From NCBI GenBank assembly GCA_034670405.1, contig JAXDDX010000074.1:1-64000 (forward strand): a stretch of 64,000 nt of DNA. The letters run 5' to 3'. The stretch comes from Hoplostethus atlanticus. Lineage: Eukaryota; Chordata; Actinopteri; Trachichthyiformes; Trachichthyidae. Below the pieces are notes generated by a model. That model saw nothing but the letters and a program-made list of their open reading frames with translations, had not been told where the DNA came from and did no database searches. Position numbers and translations under genes: made by a program. Position 1 is the stretch's first letter, and each line of letters opens with the position of its first letter. Positions 1 to 11,389 of the stretch are shown in pieces.

Positions 1-873
1 GAATAAAAAAAAAACAACCCCTAAGTACCAGTGGACAGTCAAAACATTCTTTTTGACCAAAAACTAAATTCTACTGTTAAGTAAAGTCAAAAGTGTCAGT
101 AACTAAATGACTTTAGACTGACAGTGAATGGTTCATTTGTACATTTCTGATGATTGATGGAGGGTGGTGGTGAAAGTTGGGTAGTACAGGTGGTGGTGAT
201 CGGTGGTGGTTGGTAGTCTGGGTATGGGGGTGATGGTGTGATTTCCTCCTCCACCTCCTCTCTTCTCCCTTCTTCTCCTTTTCTCTTTCCTCTGTGTCTC
301 TTCCTCTCCCTCTTTTTTCCTCAATTCCTCCTGCGCCCCCTTCTACTCTCTCTTTCTCCTCCTCCTCTACTTTGTCCTTTTCCGCCTCTCTCTTCCTCCT
401 TGAGTTTCTTGATTCAGACATGGCAGTGTTGTTTACTGACGCAATACATTGAAGTGCTGAAAATATGGTGAACGATATAAAGTATAAAAGATTCTTAATA
501 TGAACATCGTAATACCTTAAGATATCAAATATGGTACCGAATCAGTCAGGCCCTATTTAGGATCTGTTGGGGCCTCAAATAGAGAGAGGGTGAGAGAACG
601 AACAAGGGCAGGAGTGAGCCTCTGACTACCATGATTGTTGCAAAGTTTGTCTCCATGGCTTATCACCAACTCTAGATTTTGTATTATTTCCTATATTATG
701 ACCCCAAATCTTGATGATGATGCTGATGATGTTTAGCTGCTTTGCTGCAACAAGAGGCGATTCTGTTCTGTTGTGCAGAAGAAGCCTTTAGATTCAGATT
801 CAGGTTCTGCCTGAAAGTAAGCATGCTGTTTGTCCAACAATGGTGATGGTGATACACACTCACACTCTCACGC

Positions 874-875
<2 letters not shown>

Positions 876-909
<34 letters not shown>

Positions 910-922
910 ACACACACACACA
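876..922. repeat. (CA)n microsatellite
   Basis: Interrupted CA dinucleotide run, seen directly. Confidence 0.9.
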
Positions 923-1282
923 TCACTGCAGTACAGTATTTATATTATATAGTAGATTCCATAATCATTCATTTAATTGATTTTTTTATTGTAAAAAAAG
1001 GGAAAAGGGAGGGGGAAATGAGTTGGAGGTAGGTAAGGAAGGGTAGGGGTAGAGAGGATAGGATATGAAGGGAAGGGAGTCTAAATTAAGGTTAATCCAT
1101 TAAGTAACAAGGGAGGGTTAAGGTGAGGATAAGGGGTAGGGACAGGTTAAGGTAAGGGTTAGATTATAGGGGTAGGGGAATCATCTAAAGGTAGGAGTTG
1201 GGTTTAGGTAAGGGAAGGTTAAAAGGGATTAAGCTAAAAATAAATAAAAAAAATTCTGAGGTTTAAAGTTAGGAAAAATAAA

Positions 1283-1325
1283 ATCTAGGGTTAGGGTTAT
1301 GGGTTAGGTGTTAGGGTTATGGGTC
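1283..1325 (+). repeat. Degenerate telomere-like TTAGGG patch
   Basis: Several TTAGGG/TTATGGG/TTAGGTG words in a row on the plus strand, at the end of a longer G-rich tract. It is short and imperfect, so it is an interstitial telomere-like sequence rather than a chromosome end. Confidence 0.6.
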
Positions 1326-1474
1326 TGGTCGGTGATGGATCTTCATTCCTCAACAATGGCACAACAGCAACATAGACCCTTCATCAGCTTGGAGAACATT
1401 TCCTGGAACCTTTTCATTGGTTTGACCTCTGAAAATGACATAAAATGATCACGCTCACTCAATAGTAGGAACAA

Positions 1475-2078
1475 TTATGAAATGAAGCAGAAATAATACA
1501 GTTGTACAGATAAAGTTTGGCTTTGTTTCTTACTTTTCTCCTTTTTTTGAGCTGCTGGGACGGCGGTGGACAAGGATCTGTCATCAGACGCCTCGGTAGG
1601 CGAGGCTCTATCATCAGACGGCGCAGTAAACGTAGCACTACCGTCAGACCGGCCAGTGGACCGAGCACTACCGTCAGACCGGGCAGTGGAAGTAGCACTG
1701 CCGTCAGACCGGGCAGTGGAAGTAGCACTACCGTCAGACCGGGCAGTGGACGTAGCACTACCGTCAGACCGGGCAGTGGAAGTAGCACTGCCGTCAGACC
1801 GGGCAGTGGACGTAGCACTACCGTCAGACCGGGCAGTGGAAGTAGCACTACCGTCAGACCGGGCAGTGGACATAGCACTACCGTCAGACCGCCAGGCAGT
1901 GGACATAGCACTACCGTCAGACCGCCGGGCAGTGGACGGAGCACTACCGTCAGACCGGGCAGTGGACGTATCACTACCGTCAGATCGGGCAGTGGACGTA
2001 GCTCCAACGTCAGACAGGGCAGTGGACGGAGCTCTAAAGTTCTCCAGGGTATAGGTGAACAGGAATGAGGCCTTCTCC
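1475..2078 (-). CDS. Candidate C-terminal exon of HIPK-like kinase, decapeptide repeats
   Basis: On the minus strand an AG acceptor at 2080-2079 opens a frame that runs to a stop at 1477-1475. The preceding kinase exon ends with a strong donor (GTAAGT at 2297-2292) two bases into a codon, and joining 2298 to 2078 restores a Gln codon and keeps the frame. The exon encodes EKASFLFTYTLENF and then about 16 units of a 10-residue repeat (consensus ATSTARSDGS), decaying at both edges to PSDDRASPTEASDD and a basic KKEKSKKQ tail. Two units are 11 residues long because of 3-base insertions, so every length change keeps the frame. A second donor-like GTAAGA at 1533 would end the exon earlier. The same minisatellite is open in other frames and on the plus strand, so openness alone proves little; splice phase and flanking coding are the real support. 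Rich in Ser/Thr, it would be a disordered, phosphorylatable tail. Confidence 0.4.
1600..2050. repeat. 30-bp minisatellite, about 15 units
   Basis: Plus-strand unit of about 30 bp built on CACTACCGTCAGACC followed by GGGCAGTGGACGTAG. Central units are nearly identical, outer ones are diverged, and two are 33 bp. It probably varies in copy number between individuals. Confidence 0.95.
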
Positions 2079-2293
2079 CTGGATAATGTAATGAAGCAAT
2101 TAATCAAGCTATCTATCTATCAATTAAAAATGTAAACAATCTATCAATCAATTAATAAAATCAATTAATGATTAAATCAATCTATCAATTAATTAATGAT
2201 TAATTAATTCAGCCAATCAATCAATCAATCGTTCAATCAATCATCCATCCAGCCATCAAGCATCTATCCACACACACGCACACACACACACAC

Positions 2294-2297
<4 letters not shown>
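2079..2297 (-). other. Candidate intron 7 of the HIPK-like gene (AT-rich, TTAATCAATC tracts)
   Basis: Between the donor at 2297-2296 and the acceptor at 2080-2079 on the minus strand. It contains a (CA)n run at 2271-2294 and a long degenerate tract of ATTAATCAATC and CAATCAATC words at 2100-2250. If the kinase stops at 2294, this is 3' UTR or intergenic instead. Confidence 0.4.
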
Positions 2298-4204
<1,907 letters not shown>

Positions 4205-4240
4205 CTCAGGATGATAGACGAGATCCTGAAGAGATGTGGG
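4205..4240 (-). other. 5' extension of kinase exon 1 (UTR or coding)
   Basis: Minus-strand acceptor (CTCCGTTAG) at about 4249-4241 followed by 12 codons, PTSLQDLVYHPE, in frame with the ATG at 4204. The exon therefore begins at 4240. Whether these codons are translated depends on an upstream exon. Confidence 0.5.
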
Positions 4241-5508
4241 CTAACGGAGGGAACAGAGAGAAAAGAGTTACTTTCAACCCTAAATAGGCTCCAATCCATT
4301 TAACACAGATAACCCCTTGATGTTAACTTGTCATTCTTTGGTCATGTTAAAATAGGGGTTTTGATAATAGTGTTGATAAATGTTAGTAAATAAACTATAC
4401 ACCTAATTCAACTATAAATATACATTGTCACTGACTCTCAAAACATCTATTTCATGCCAAACCTGAACAAATATTGCACTAGAAAACCTCACCAGCATCT
4501 CTGAATTTACTTACTTGGTCTCTACCTATTGATAAATAACATATGGTTGCCAACCATTTTATGTCATGAAACCTAAAACCCCACAACTTGTCAACACTTG
4601 GTCAATGAATATGACTGAAACCTTTTAGATGCATTAAAAAGAGGCAATAATCATGTTAGTATCAAACTTTTCTTCAGTTCCAAACTTTTCTATAAGTGTT
4701 ACTACTCTTCCAGTTTACATTCACATTTAATATACCACTGCCAGGTTATTGGTCTGTTCGTTAAGCAGTGTTCCTCTAGATTAACTGTAGTCCTTGGTTA
4801 AAAGTCCTAAAGGCCTACAGTCAGATATTGGAAGTGGAAGTTGAAGTGGAAGTGAAAATTGTAGTCGTGTCTGACGTTAGAGCTCGTGTCTTGTCGAGTG
4901 GAAATTGGAAATAAGTGGAAATTCAAATTGATAGAATGTAAACATATAAATGATGTGTTGGCAAGTCAAATAAAAACGTTTGTTAAATGTACATCATTCT
5001 GATACACCACTATATACCCCTCTATCTATATGAACTACATTAGAAACTAAAATGTGAAGTAGTATCAGTAGTCTGCCAGTCGTAACTAGGAAATATTTCA
5101 GCACTCTATCCAACATTATCGCCAAACCTTTGCCACATAAAAGAGGAATTAGCTTACCTGAATCTTGTCTTCCTTCGTCTTCTTTCAAAAAAATCACCAA
5201 CCAAAACAAATATCCAAAACTATGCAGGTTTTATGGTAAAACTAGTTGCATAGCTTGAGTAATTTTGTGGATAAATAAAATCTCACTCGATTACTCACTT
5301 GAATAAATGTTGTAAAGTAACAAAAGTAAAATATTTCTCTTCAATATCGCTTTTCAATATCAAACACAGTCTTTCTCTCTCTAATACCAACCACGAACTG
5401 ACAAACCTCTTGATCTGTCACAGTGTGATGAAAGTGAGTGTTCTATAGACCCATTATGATGTCATAATGTTACAATTCATTACTGCTCATTGAATACTAA
5501 AAACTGGT
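4241..5508. other. Upstream region of the HIPK-like gene, possible leader exon
   Basis: AT-rich and without a convincing coding exon. On the minus strand a strong donor, ACAAGATTCAG then GTAAGC, sits at 5158/5157, so a leader exon may end at 5158 and splice to 4240. Its 5' boundary cannot be set from sequence. A CRE/ATF-like palindrome lies further upstream (5452-5469). Confidence 0.4.
5452..5469. promoter_or_regulatory. CRE/ATF-like palindrome
   Basis: CATTATGATGTCATAATG has two perfect 8-bp arms around a 2-base centre and contains a TGATGTCA core resembling ATF/CREB-type sites. It lies about 300 bp upstream of the candidate kinase leader exon. Function is inferred only. Confidence 0.3.
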
Positions 5509-6110
5509 CCAGACCCATAGACCTCCATGTATTTTGAACTCCCATAGACTTCAATGTATTTGTAATGCAACTGCATTCAACTTCATTCAACATTCTACTA
5601 CTAGTACTACTACAACGCAGCCATTTTGGATCTTGGCAGCCATTTTGGATCCAGACCCATAGACCTCCATGTATTTTGAACTCCCATAGACATCAATGTA
5701 TTTGTAATGCAACTGCATTCAACTTCATTCAACATTCTACTACTACGACTACTAGTACTACTACAATGCTGCCATTTTGGATCTTGGTGGCCATTTTGGA
5801 TCCAGACCACCATTTTAGATGCAGCTAGACCACCTTAGCAATCACATAGACATCAATGTATTTGTAATGCAACTGTATTCAACGTCATTCAACTTTCAAG
5901 TACTACTACTAGTACTACTACAAATGCCGCCATTTTGGATCCAGGAGGCCATTTTGGATCCAGGCGGCCATTTTAGATCCAGATAGTACACCTTAGCAAT
6001 CACATAGACGTCAATGTATTTGTAATTCAACTGCATTCAACTTCATACAACTTTCAATGCCGCCACTTTGGATCCAGGCGCCCATTTTTGATCCAGCTAC
6101 TACATCTTAG
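5509..6110. repeat. Tandem repeat with phased CCATTTTGGAT motifs
   Basis: About four diverged copies of a 130-165 bp unit: a CATAGAC..CAATGTATTTGTAATGCAACTG block, a (CTA)n-like spacer, then the motif cluster. Perfect CCATTTTGGAT occurs at 5621, 5640, 5772, 5791, 5930 and 5949, with CCATTTTAGAT at 5810 and 5968. Within each cluster the spacing is 19 bp. The GCC-GCCATTTTGG context resembles the YY1 recognition sequence. Confidence 0.85.
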
Positions 6111-6112
6111 CA

Positions 6113-6856
6113 ATGACATATTAGACCCTAGCAATGACTTATTAACAACACAGGAACCACCTAGGACACCCTAGCAACCAATTATGACACCCTAGCAATG
6201 ACCCTGGACACCCTAGCAACACCCTAGCAATGGCCCAGGACACCCTAGCAACACCCTAGTAACCGCCCAGGACACCCTAGCAACGGCCCAGGATACCCTA
6301 GCAACGGCCCAGGACACCCTAGCAACACCCTAGCAATGGCCCAGGACACCCTAGCAACGGCCTAAGACACCTAGCAACAGCCCAGGACACCCTAGCAACA
6401 GCCTAGGACACCCTAGCAACACCGTAGCAATGGCCTACGACACCCTAGCAACGGCCTACAACACCCTAGCAATGGCCCAGGACACCCTAGCAACACCCTA
6501 GCAATGGCCCAGGACACCCTAGCAACACCCTAGCAATGGCCTAGGACACCCTAGCAATGGCCCAGGACACCCTAGCAACACCCTAGCAATGGCCTAGGAT
6601 ACCCTAGCAACACCCTAGCAATGGCCTAGGATACCGTAGCAACACCCTAGCAATGGCACAGGACACCCTAGCAACGGCCTAGGACACCCTAGCAACACCC
6701 TAGCAATGACCTAGGACACCCTAGCAATGGCCCAGGACACCCTTGCAACGGCCCAGGACACCCTAGCAACAGCACAGGACACCCTAGCAACACTCTAGCA
6801 ACGGCCTAGGACACCCTAGCAACACCCTAGCAACCACCTAGGACACCCTATCAACC
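6113..6856. repeat. CCCTAGCAAC minisatellite, about 745 bp
   Basis: Compound tandem array of GACACCCTAGCAAC and ACCCTAGCAATGGCC-like words with GGCCCAG or GGCCTAG linkers, in roughly 11- and 21-bp steps. Dozens of AGCAAC/AGCAAT words are present, each matching an RFX half-site. No coding potential. Confidence 0.93.
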
Positions 6857-7454
6857 CTATAATATATACTTCGCAGTTTGCCCGTACAGCAATCCCACGC
6901 ATTTTCTGCAGGAAATGCATTTCTAGTTTTGCTTGCAGTTATACATCTGCAGGAAAAAGACAGTAGTTACATGGCAAAACAGCATTGTGATAACATGATA
7001 AACTGTAAAAGGGAGAATTCAGCCTAAAACAAAATTCACATATTACATGAATGATCATGGAAACAATAGTTGTGATTTGTGCTACCAAAAGAAACTAAAT
7101 CATGTTTGATCTCTTACAACATAGAAAGCAAAGGTCTTTAAAATTATATTTATCGTATTGATCATTGTACAGCACCAGAGTATTGTATGTGTCTCATTTA
7201 CACTAGAAAACATCTTGTCATTGTGATGCTGCGTTTCAGAGAAAATAACAAGTTAGAAGTAACTGCAGTAGAAGTAAGTTACAGTAACTGCAACATGTAA
7301 TTGAGAATCTACTAACGCAAGAAAATATTCAGATCTATAAAACCGTGCGGCGCACACCTTCTCTTTATAAATACCCACCTGCGGTGAATTGTGCGCTTGT
7401 GTACTCCTCCCAGTGTCCTCCCACTACTCCTCCCAGTGTCCTCCCACAATCATC
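6857..7454. other. Intergenic, no feature recognised
   Basis: AT-rich unique-looking sequence with no exon, RNA gene or clear repeat. About 7405-7445 has a short direct repeat of CTCCTCCCAGTGTCCTCCCA. Confidence 0.5.
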
Positions 7455-7697
7455 CATAAATGGTCAATGCTAAATAGGTTATGAATATGCCGACGTTGTT
7501 AAGGAGCCTTTGTTGGACTATCAATGAGGGAAAGACGGAGAGACGCCAACTGCAAGAAAGCCGAAATTTGCTGAGTGCGAGATCGAGGTGCTCATCACTG
7601 AGGTTGAGCGTCGTAAAGGTGTACTGTTTGGGGGTCAGTAGAGGCATCTGGGCTACATTGTGGAGAACAGCACAAGCCCTAATAATCCGGCACACCT
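7455..7697 (-). pseudogene. PIF/Harbinger (HARBI1-like) transposase C-terminal fragment
   Basis: The minus strand encodes VCRIIRACAVLHNVAQMP, matching the C-terminal motif of Harbinger DDE transposases (K-V-C-R-I-I-x-A-C-x-V-L-H-N), followed by a diverged tail ending QQRLLNNV. No catalytic domain, Myb-like partner or terminal inverted repeats are visible, so this is a fragment of about 80 codons. It is cut on its 5' side by a LINE-type tail at 7698. Confidence 0.7.
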
Positions 7698-7765
7698 TAA
7701 TAATAATAAAAATAAACTTTAGTTATATAGCACTTTTCAAAACAAAGTTACAAAGTGCTTAAGAA
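7698..7765 (-). mobile_element. LINE/SINE 3' tail with (TTA)n
   Basis: On the minus strand: AAAGTGCTATATAACTAAAG, then TTTATT and a TTATTA run. The AGTGCTATATAAA-type end plus short tandem tail matches four other ends in this window and is typical of fish L2-like retroelement 3' termini. Confidence 0.6.
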
Positions 7766-8728
7766 GACAAAATAAAAATGGTACACAAACTAATGATGAA
7801 CAAAATGAACTGACGGTGTGAACCTGGGTGATTTATGTTGGCGATCAAACATGGAATATGCATTCAGCCTCGCGACTGTATTATTGTCAAAAGCACCGCG
7901 TCCGGTACGAGCCAAGTTCTCCAAGTAACTCGGCTGACTTTAGATATTTTACAAACCGAGGTAGGAGCGAGCCGATGGAAGAAAACCTAACCGGTGTAGA
8001 AGCAGTGAGAGTCGCGAGCTGTTAATCCCTGTGGACAGAGTGGCTGTGACGATGGCAAGATAGTGTTGTGTGGCGCGGCAGCAGCAGTGAACTATGTATA
8101 GGCTCTGTGTAGTAGAACAGCTCCGTGTGTGGCTGGCCTATCGCGGAACGATGTGGACACAGCTACCCAATGAGGATTTTCCTTCATCACGAGTACAGAT
8201 ATTGACAAATTTTACTCGGATGATACTCGTGCTCGTAAAAAGTACATTATCCGTACCGGATACTCGTTTCATCCGAGTATTCGGCTCAACCCTATTATCT
8301 AGCTATATAATACATTTTGACATTATAACATCACTAGCTAGTATGTCAAACGATTGGGACATTTCCGGGAAACGGGGACGTCTGGTCACCCTATGCTAAT
8401 CTAACCTTGTTTGATTGTTTCTTGAAGGGCTTACTACCAAGAAAATTATTCTGACTGGTTCAGCCAGTACTGTAAGTACTGTAAGTAATCTGTCATTTTT
8501 GCTTAGGTGTGTGGGATGCTCTTCTGTTGGAGTTTGGCTACGCACTGCACATTAAAGACATTTGCCGTTGATGTGCACTCTCTTTCACACTAATATTCAC
8601 CATATTCAGTTCTATACTATATTATTACGTTATATTAGCCAAGGGACTCCGCATTTGATAGAATTTTACCCCGCAGACCTCCTTATTTCAAATTATTTCA
8701 ATTTATTTTATACATTACATTATGTACC
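7766..8728. other. Unassigned, with ACTCG-rich palindromic patch
   Basis: No gene recognised. Around 8185-8300 the words ACTCGGATGATACTCG, ATACTCG and CGAGTATTCGG form imperfect inverted repeats, suggesting the end of a decayed DNA transposon, family not identified. Confidence 0.35.
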
Positions 8729-8993
8729 CAGTGGCGGCTGGCCAATAGAGGGCGCTAGGGCGCCGCCCCACCACTCCCCACATCCTAGACTTCATTGAAT
8801 AAGACTTTAAAAATTACTTTCTTTTTTTTTTTTTTTAAATGAGCGAGGTAAATATTATATAGTTAGTGAGTAGAATGTATAATCTGCAATAAAATGTAGA
8901 TTAAAATTGTTCTATGTTGTCTAAAGTTACTGCTAGGTTGCGTATTTCCGGCCTGGGGCGCAAAAATCTTTGCCCATTGACTCTCGTTATAAG

Positions 8994-9083
8994 TTGTACA
9001 TGCGCAGTTCGCTCCTCTCAATACAAGAGATAGGAGCTTGGTGCAGCTTTCCTGCGCCCCACCAACGAACTGCGCATGTACAA
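8994..9083. repeat. 18-bp perfect inverted repeat (hairpin) inside the hAT element
   Basis: TTGTACATGCGCAGTTCG at 8994-9011 is exactly the reverse complement of 9066-9083. The loop has a smaller partial inverted repeat (GCTCCT..AGGAGC). CATGCGCAG resembles an NRF1 half-site, so this may be the element's promoter or a transposase-binding region. Confidence 0.85.
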
Positions 9084-9369
9084 ACAGCATTTATCTGAAT
9101 GCTGCTGATTTACACACCACCAACCACTGGTTGGCAGAAGAGAGCGAGGGGCTCGTGGTACATCTGACATAAAATGCGCCAGAATGAGACAATATAGTCG
9201 GCCGTTTTCAAGGAGCTGGTTTAGTAGGAAGGCTTGGCTAACTGTATGTAGTGCCACAAATGCTTTATTTTGCTTTCCCTGCACCCTTTTTCAAACGAGG
9301 TCTCAGACCCAGCATGGAGTCAGACAGGTTTGAATGATTTAAACCACATATCAGAAAAATCAAAAGCAA

Positions 9370-9600
9370 ATGTTTGGGAAAGTAAACATAGCTGCTCAGC
9401 TTGATGAAGGCTACAGGACAGGGATCTGTAAGCATAATGAAGAGGTTGACAAAAACAGGCACATCCTGTCTAAAATAATAAACTGTGTCAAGTTCTGTGG
9501 CGCCATAGAGTCATTGAGAAATCTGCATCTCTCAAGGAGAGAAGGGCAAAATTTATGTACAAAAAGTTTAAGCCACAAGGGCAAAGTCATATGGCTTTGA
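9370..9600 (+). pseudogene. hAT transposase fragment (ZMYM1-like)
   Basis: The frame encodes VNIAAQLDEGYRTGICKHNE followed by EVDKNRHILSKIINCVKFCG, matching the N-terminal part of the hAT transposases often annotated in fish as zinc finger MYM-type protein 1-like. It decays after CGAIESLRN and stops at about 9598. The region upstream (RFE.FKPHIRKIKSKC) looks like the preceding segment with a stop. The RNase H core and dimerisation domain are absent. Confidence 0.7.
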
Positions 9601-10009
9601 GCCAGTTCACTCAGCGTTTTGATGGCACTGGGTATTTCAAATGTAATAACATATTAATTTATTTTTTTCTTAAATGTTATTTTCTATTAGGTCTTATTGT
9701 GTTCATAGTTTTCTGCCATTGTCTCAGGGTTTTGTGTTGTCAGATTTCTGTTGCACTTATCGAGGCAATTTTCAGTTACTTTAGTCTTTCACCATTACAT
9801 ATTGTAGTATAAAAGATAATTATTATAAAGAATTTGCACTAATTGAAGTACCTTAACTTACCTTAAGCACGTTTCATTACAACAAATGTTCATTCAGCTC
9901 AGCAAATACAAATAAAGGCCTTTTCATTTATTTAAATACACTGATGATTTTTGTTTGTTTGATTTTTGGTATAGCCCCCCCTGGAGAAAAATGCACCAGC
10001 CGCCACTGA

Positions 10010-10855
10010 GTTCAGGCCAGGTGTGACTTTAAGGTGCTTTTACTTACATATAAATCATTACATGGGATGGCACCGTCCTATTTATCCGATCTGATTAAAC
10101 CATATAAACCGCCAGGCGCCCTCAGATCTCAGGACGCTGGCTACCTGTCTATCCCAGCAGTCAAAAAGAAAACTGCAGGTAACAGAGCCTTTTCTTACCG
10201 GGCTCCCCATCTCTGGAACAGTCTGCCTGCCTCAATCAGAGAGGCAGGCTCTATCGAAGTCTTTAAGTCAAGGCTAAAAACCTAGTTATTATTTTTATCA
10301 TTTGACCAGTCTTGAGGGAGTGGCTCAGTCTCTTCTCAGAGTAAGGCTAGACCAGTTAGCTCATCCTAGATCAGGGTCCTGCCGATGGATACTAGCATCC
10401 TGTCTACATGTCCTATTCTCCTGGTCTACCTGCTCCTGTCCACTGACGCTGGTCATGTTTGTCTGTGTGAGTGAGAGTGTGTGTATGGGTGTGTGTGGGT
10501 GTGTCTCCTATCTGTTCCAGGCTGCAGCCCGGCAGAGTTGGCGTCTGCGTGGTCCCGCCTCCTAGGACGATGCTGACTGAGCAGGCGTTTGCATTCTCCT
10601 ATCTGGGCAGTGTTGGCGCCTGCGTGGTCCCCTAGCCCTATGATGACGCTGGGAGTAGCCCCTCCCAAGGTTTCTCCCAATTTTCCCAATAAGGTTTTGT
10701 GGGAGTTTTTCCTTGTCCTCTGTGAGGGTCTAAGGCTGGGGGATGTCGTGTACTAACCATTTATTATTTTCACATGTTGGGCACTGTGAAGCCCTTAGAG
10801 ACTGTAACGGTGATTAAGGGCTATACAAATAAATGTGATTTGATTTGATTTGAAG
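10010..10855 (+). mobile_element. L2-like LINE 3' end (5'-truncated)
   Basis: The first 275 bp encode the C-terminus of an L2-like reverse transcriptase: DFKVLLLTYKSLHGMAPSYL, then AFSYRAPHLWNSLPASIREA and FKSRLKT, ending at a stop near 10285. The rest is 3' UTR ending GGGCTATACAAATAAATG plus a (TTTGA)n tail at 10835-10855. The palm domain and endonuclease are missing. It abuts the right terminus of the hAT element. Confidence 0.82.
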
Positions 10856-11354
10856 GTGATTATCAAATCAAAGAATGCCAAGTCCATACTTCTGTCCTCG
10901 TGGAGAACGTTCCACCCAACTTCCACCCAAAACGTCCTTACAGTCTGAGACGGGCTGTGTGTTTGACGCTTTCCCCATCTGTTTCAAGACTGTTGCACTG
11001 TTGCTCTGTTGTTTGGATGTGATTGCGCCATTCTCAAAATGAAATTTGGGGCTTCTCATTCATTTTCTAACGTGCCTAGATGAGACAGCTGATAGATATT
11101 ACACCAAACGCACCACGGAGGACACAGGAATGCACGGGAATGGATAGTGAGAAACACCTAGAGAGTATGTGTGCTTGAGAGCCACTAAAAAAATAGATTT
11201 CTATACGCTGATGATGTGGGCATCTTCACAGTTGTCCATGCAATTGGTGTGGGGTTGTGAGGGGTTACTCTCCTTTGCCCTTGGTCAGACATCTTCCATA
11301 GATTAAAGGATGTGATTGAGGAAGCATCTTAGCAGAGAACCAATCAGAGAGAGG

Positions 11355-11389
<35 letters not shown>

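Larger units (their letters stand above)
1..1474. other. Intergenic, low-complexity rich
   Basis: No exon is supportable here. About 245-410 is a pyrimidine-rich tract (CTCC/CTTCC runs), so it is open in several frames without being coding. A (CA)n microsatellite lies at 876-922. From 1000 to 1330 the strand is strongly G/A-rich with many AGGG and GGTTA words, ending in a degenerate telomere-like patch. The region is downstream (3') of the minus-strand kinase gene and could include its 3' untranslated region. Confidence 0.6.
8729..10008 (+). mobile_element. Deleted hAT-type DNA transposon
   Basis: Begins CAGTGGCGGCTGG at 8729 and ends CCAGCCGCCACTG at 9996-10008, a perfect 13-bp terminal inverted repeat of hAT form (CAGTG..CACTG). 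Inside are a hairpin-forming 18-bp inverted repeat (8994-9011 and 9066-9083) and a transposase fragment near 9370-9600. Most of the transposase is missing, so the copy is non-autonomous. The 8-bp flanks (TATGTACC left, AGTTCAGG right) do not match, so the target-site duplication is lost or the ends come from two insertions. Confidence 0.75.

Noticed and set aside
1283-1325. True telomere
   Set aside because: Too short and degenerate, with gene sequence on one side and ordinary sequence on the other.
1517-2068. Plus-strand open frames of 160-180 codons through the minisatellite
   Set aside because: The 30-bp period keeps every frame open; there is no splice support or recognised protein on the plus strand.
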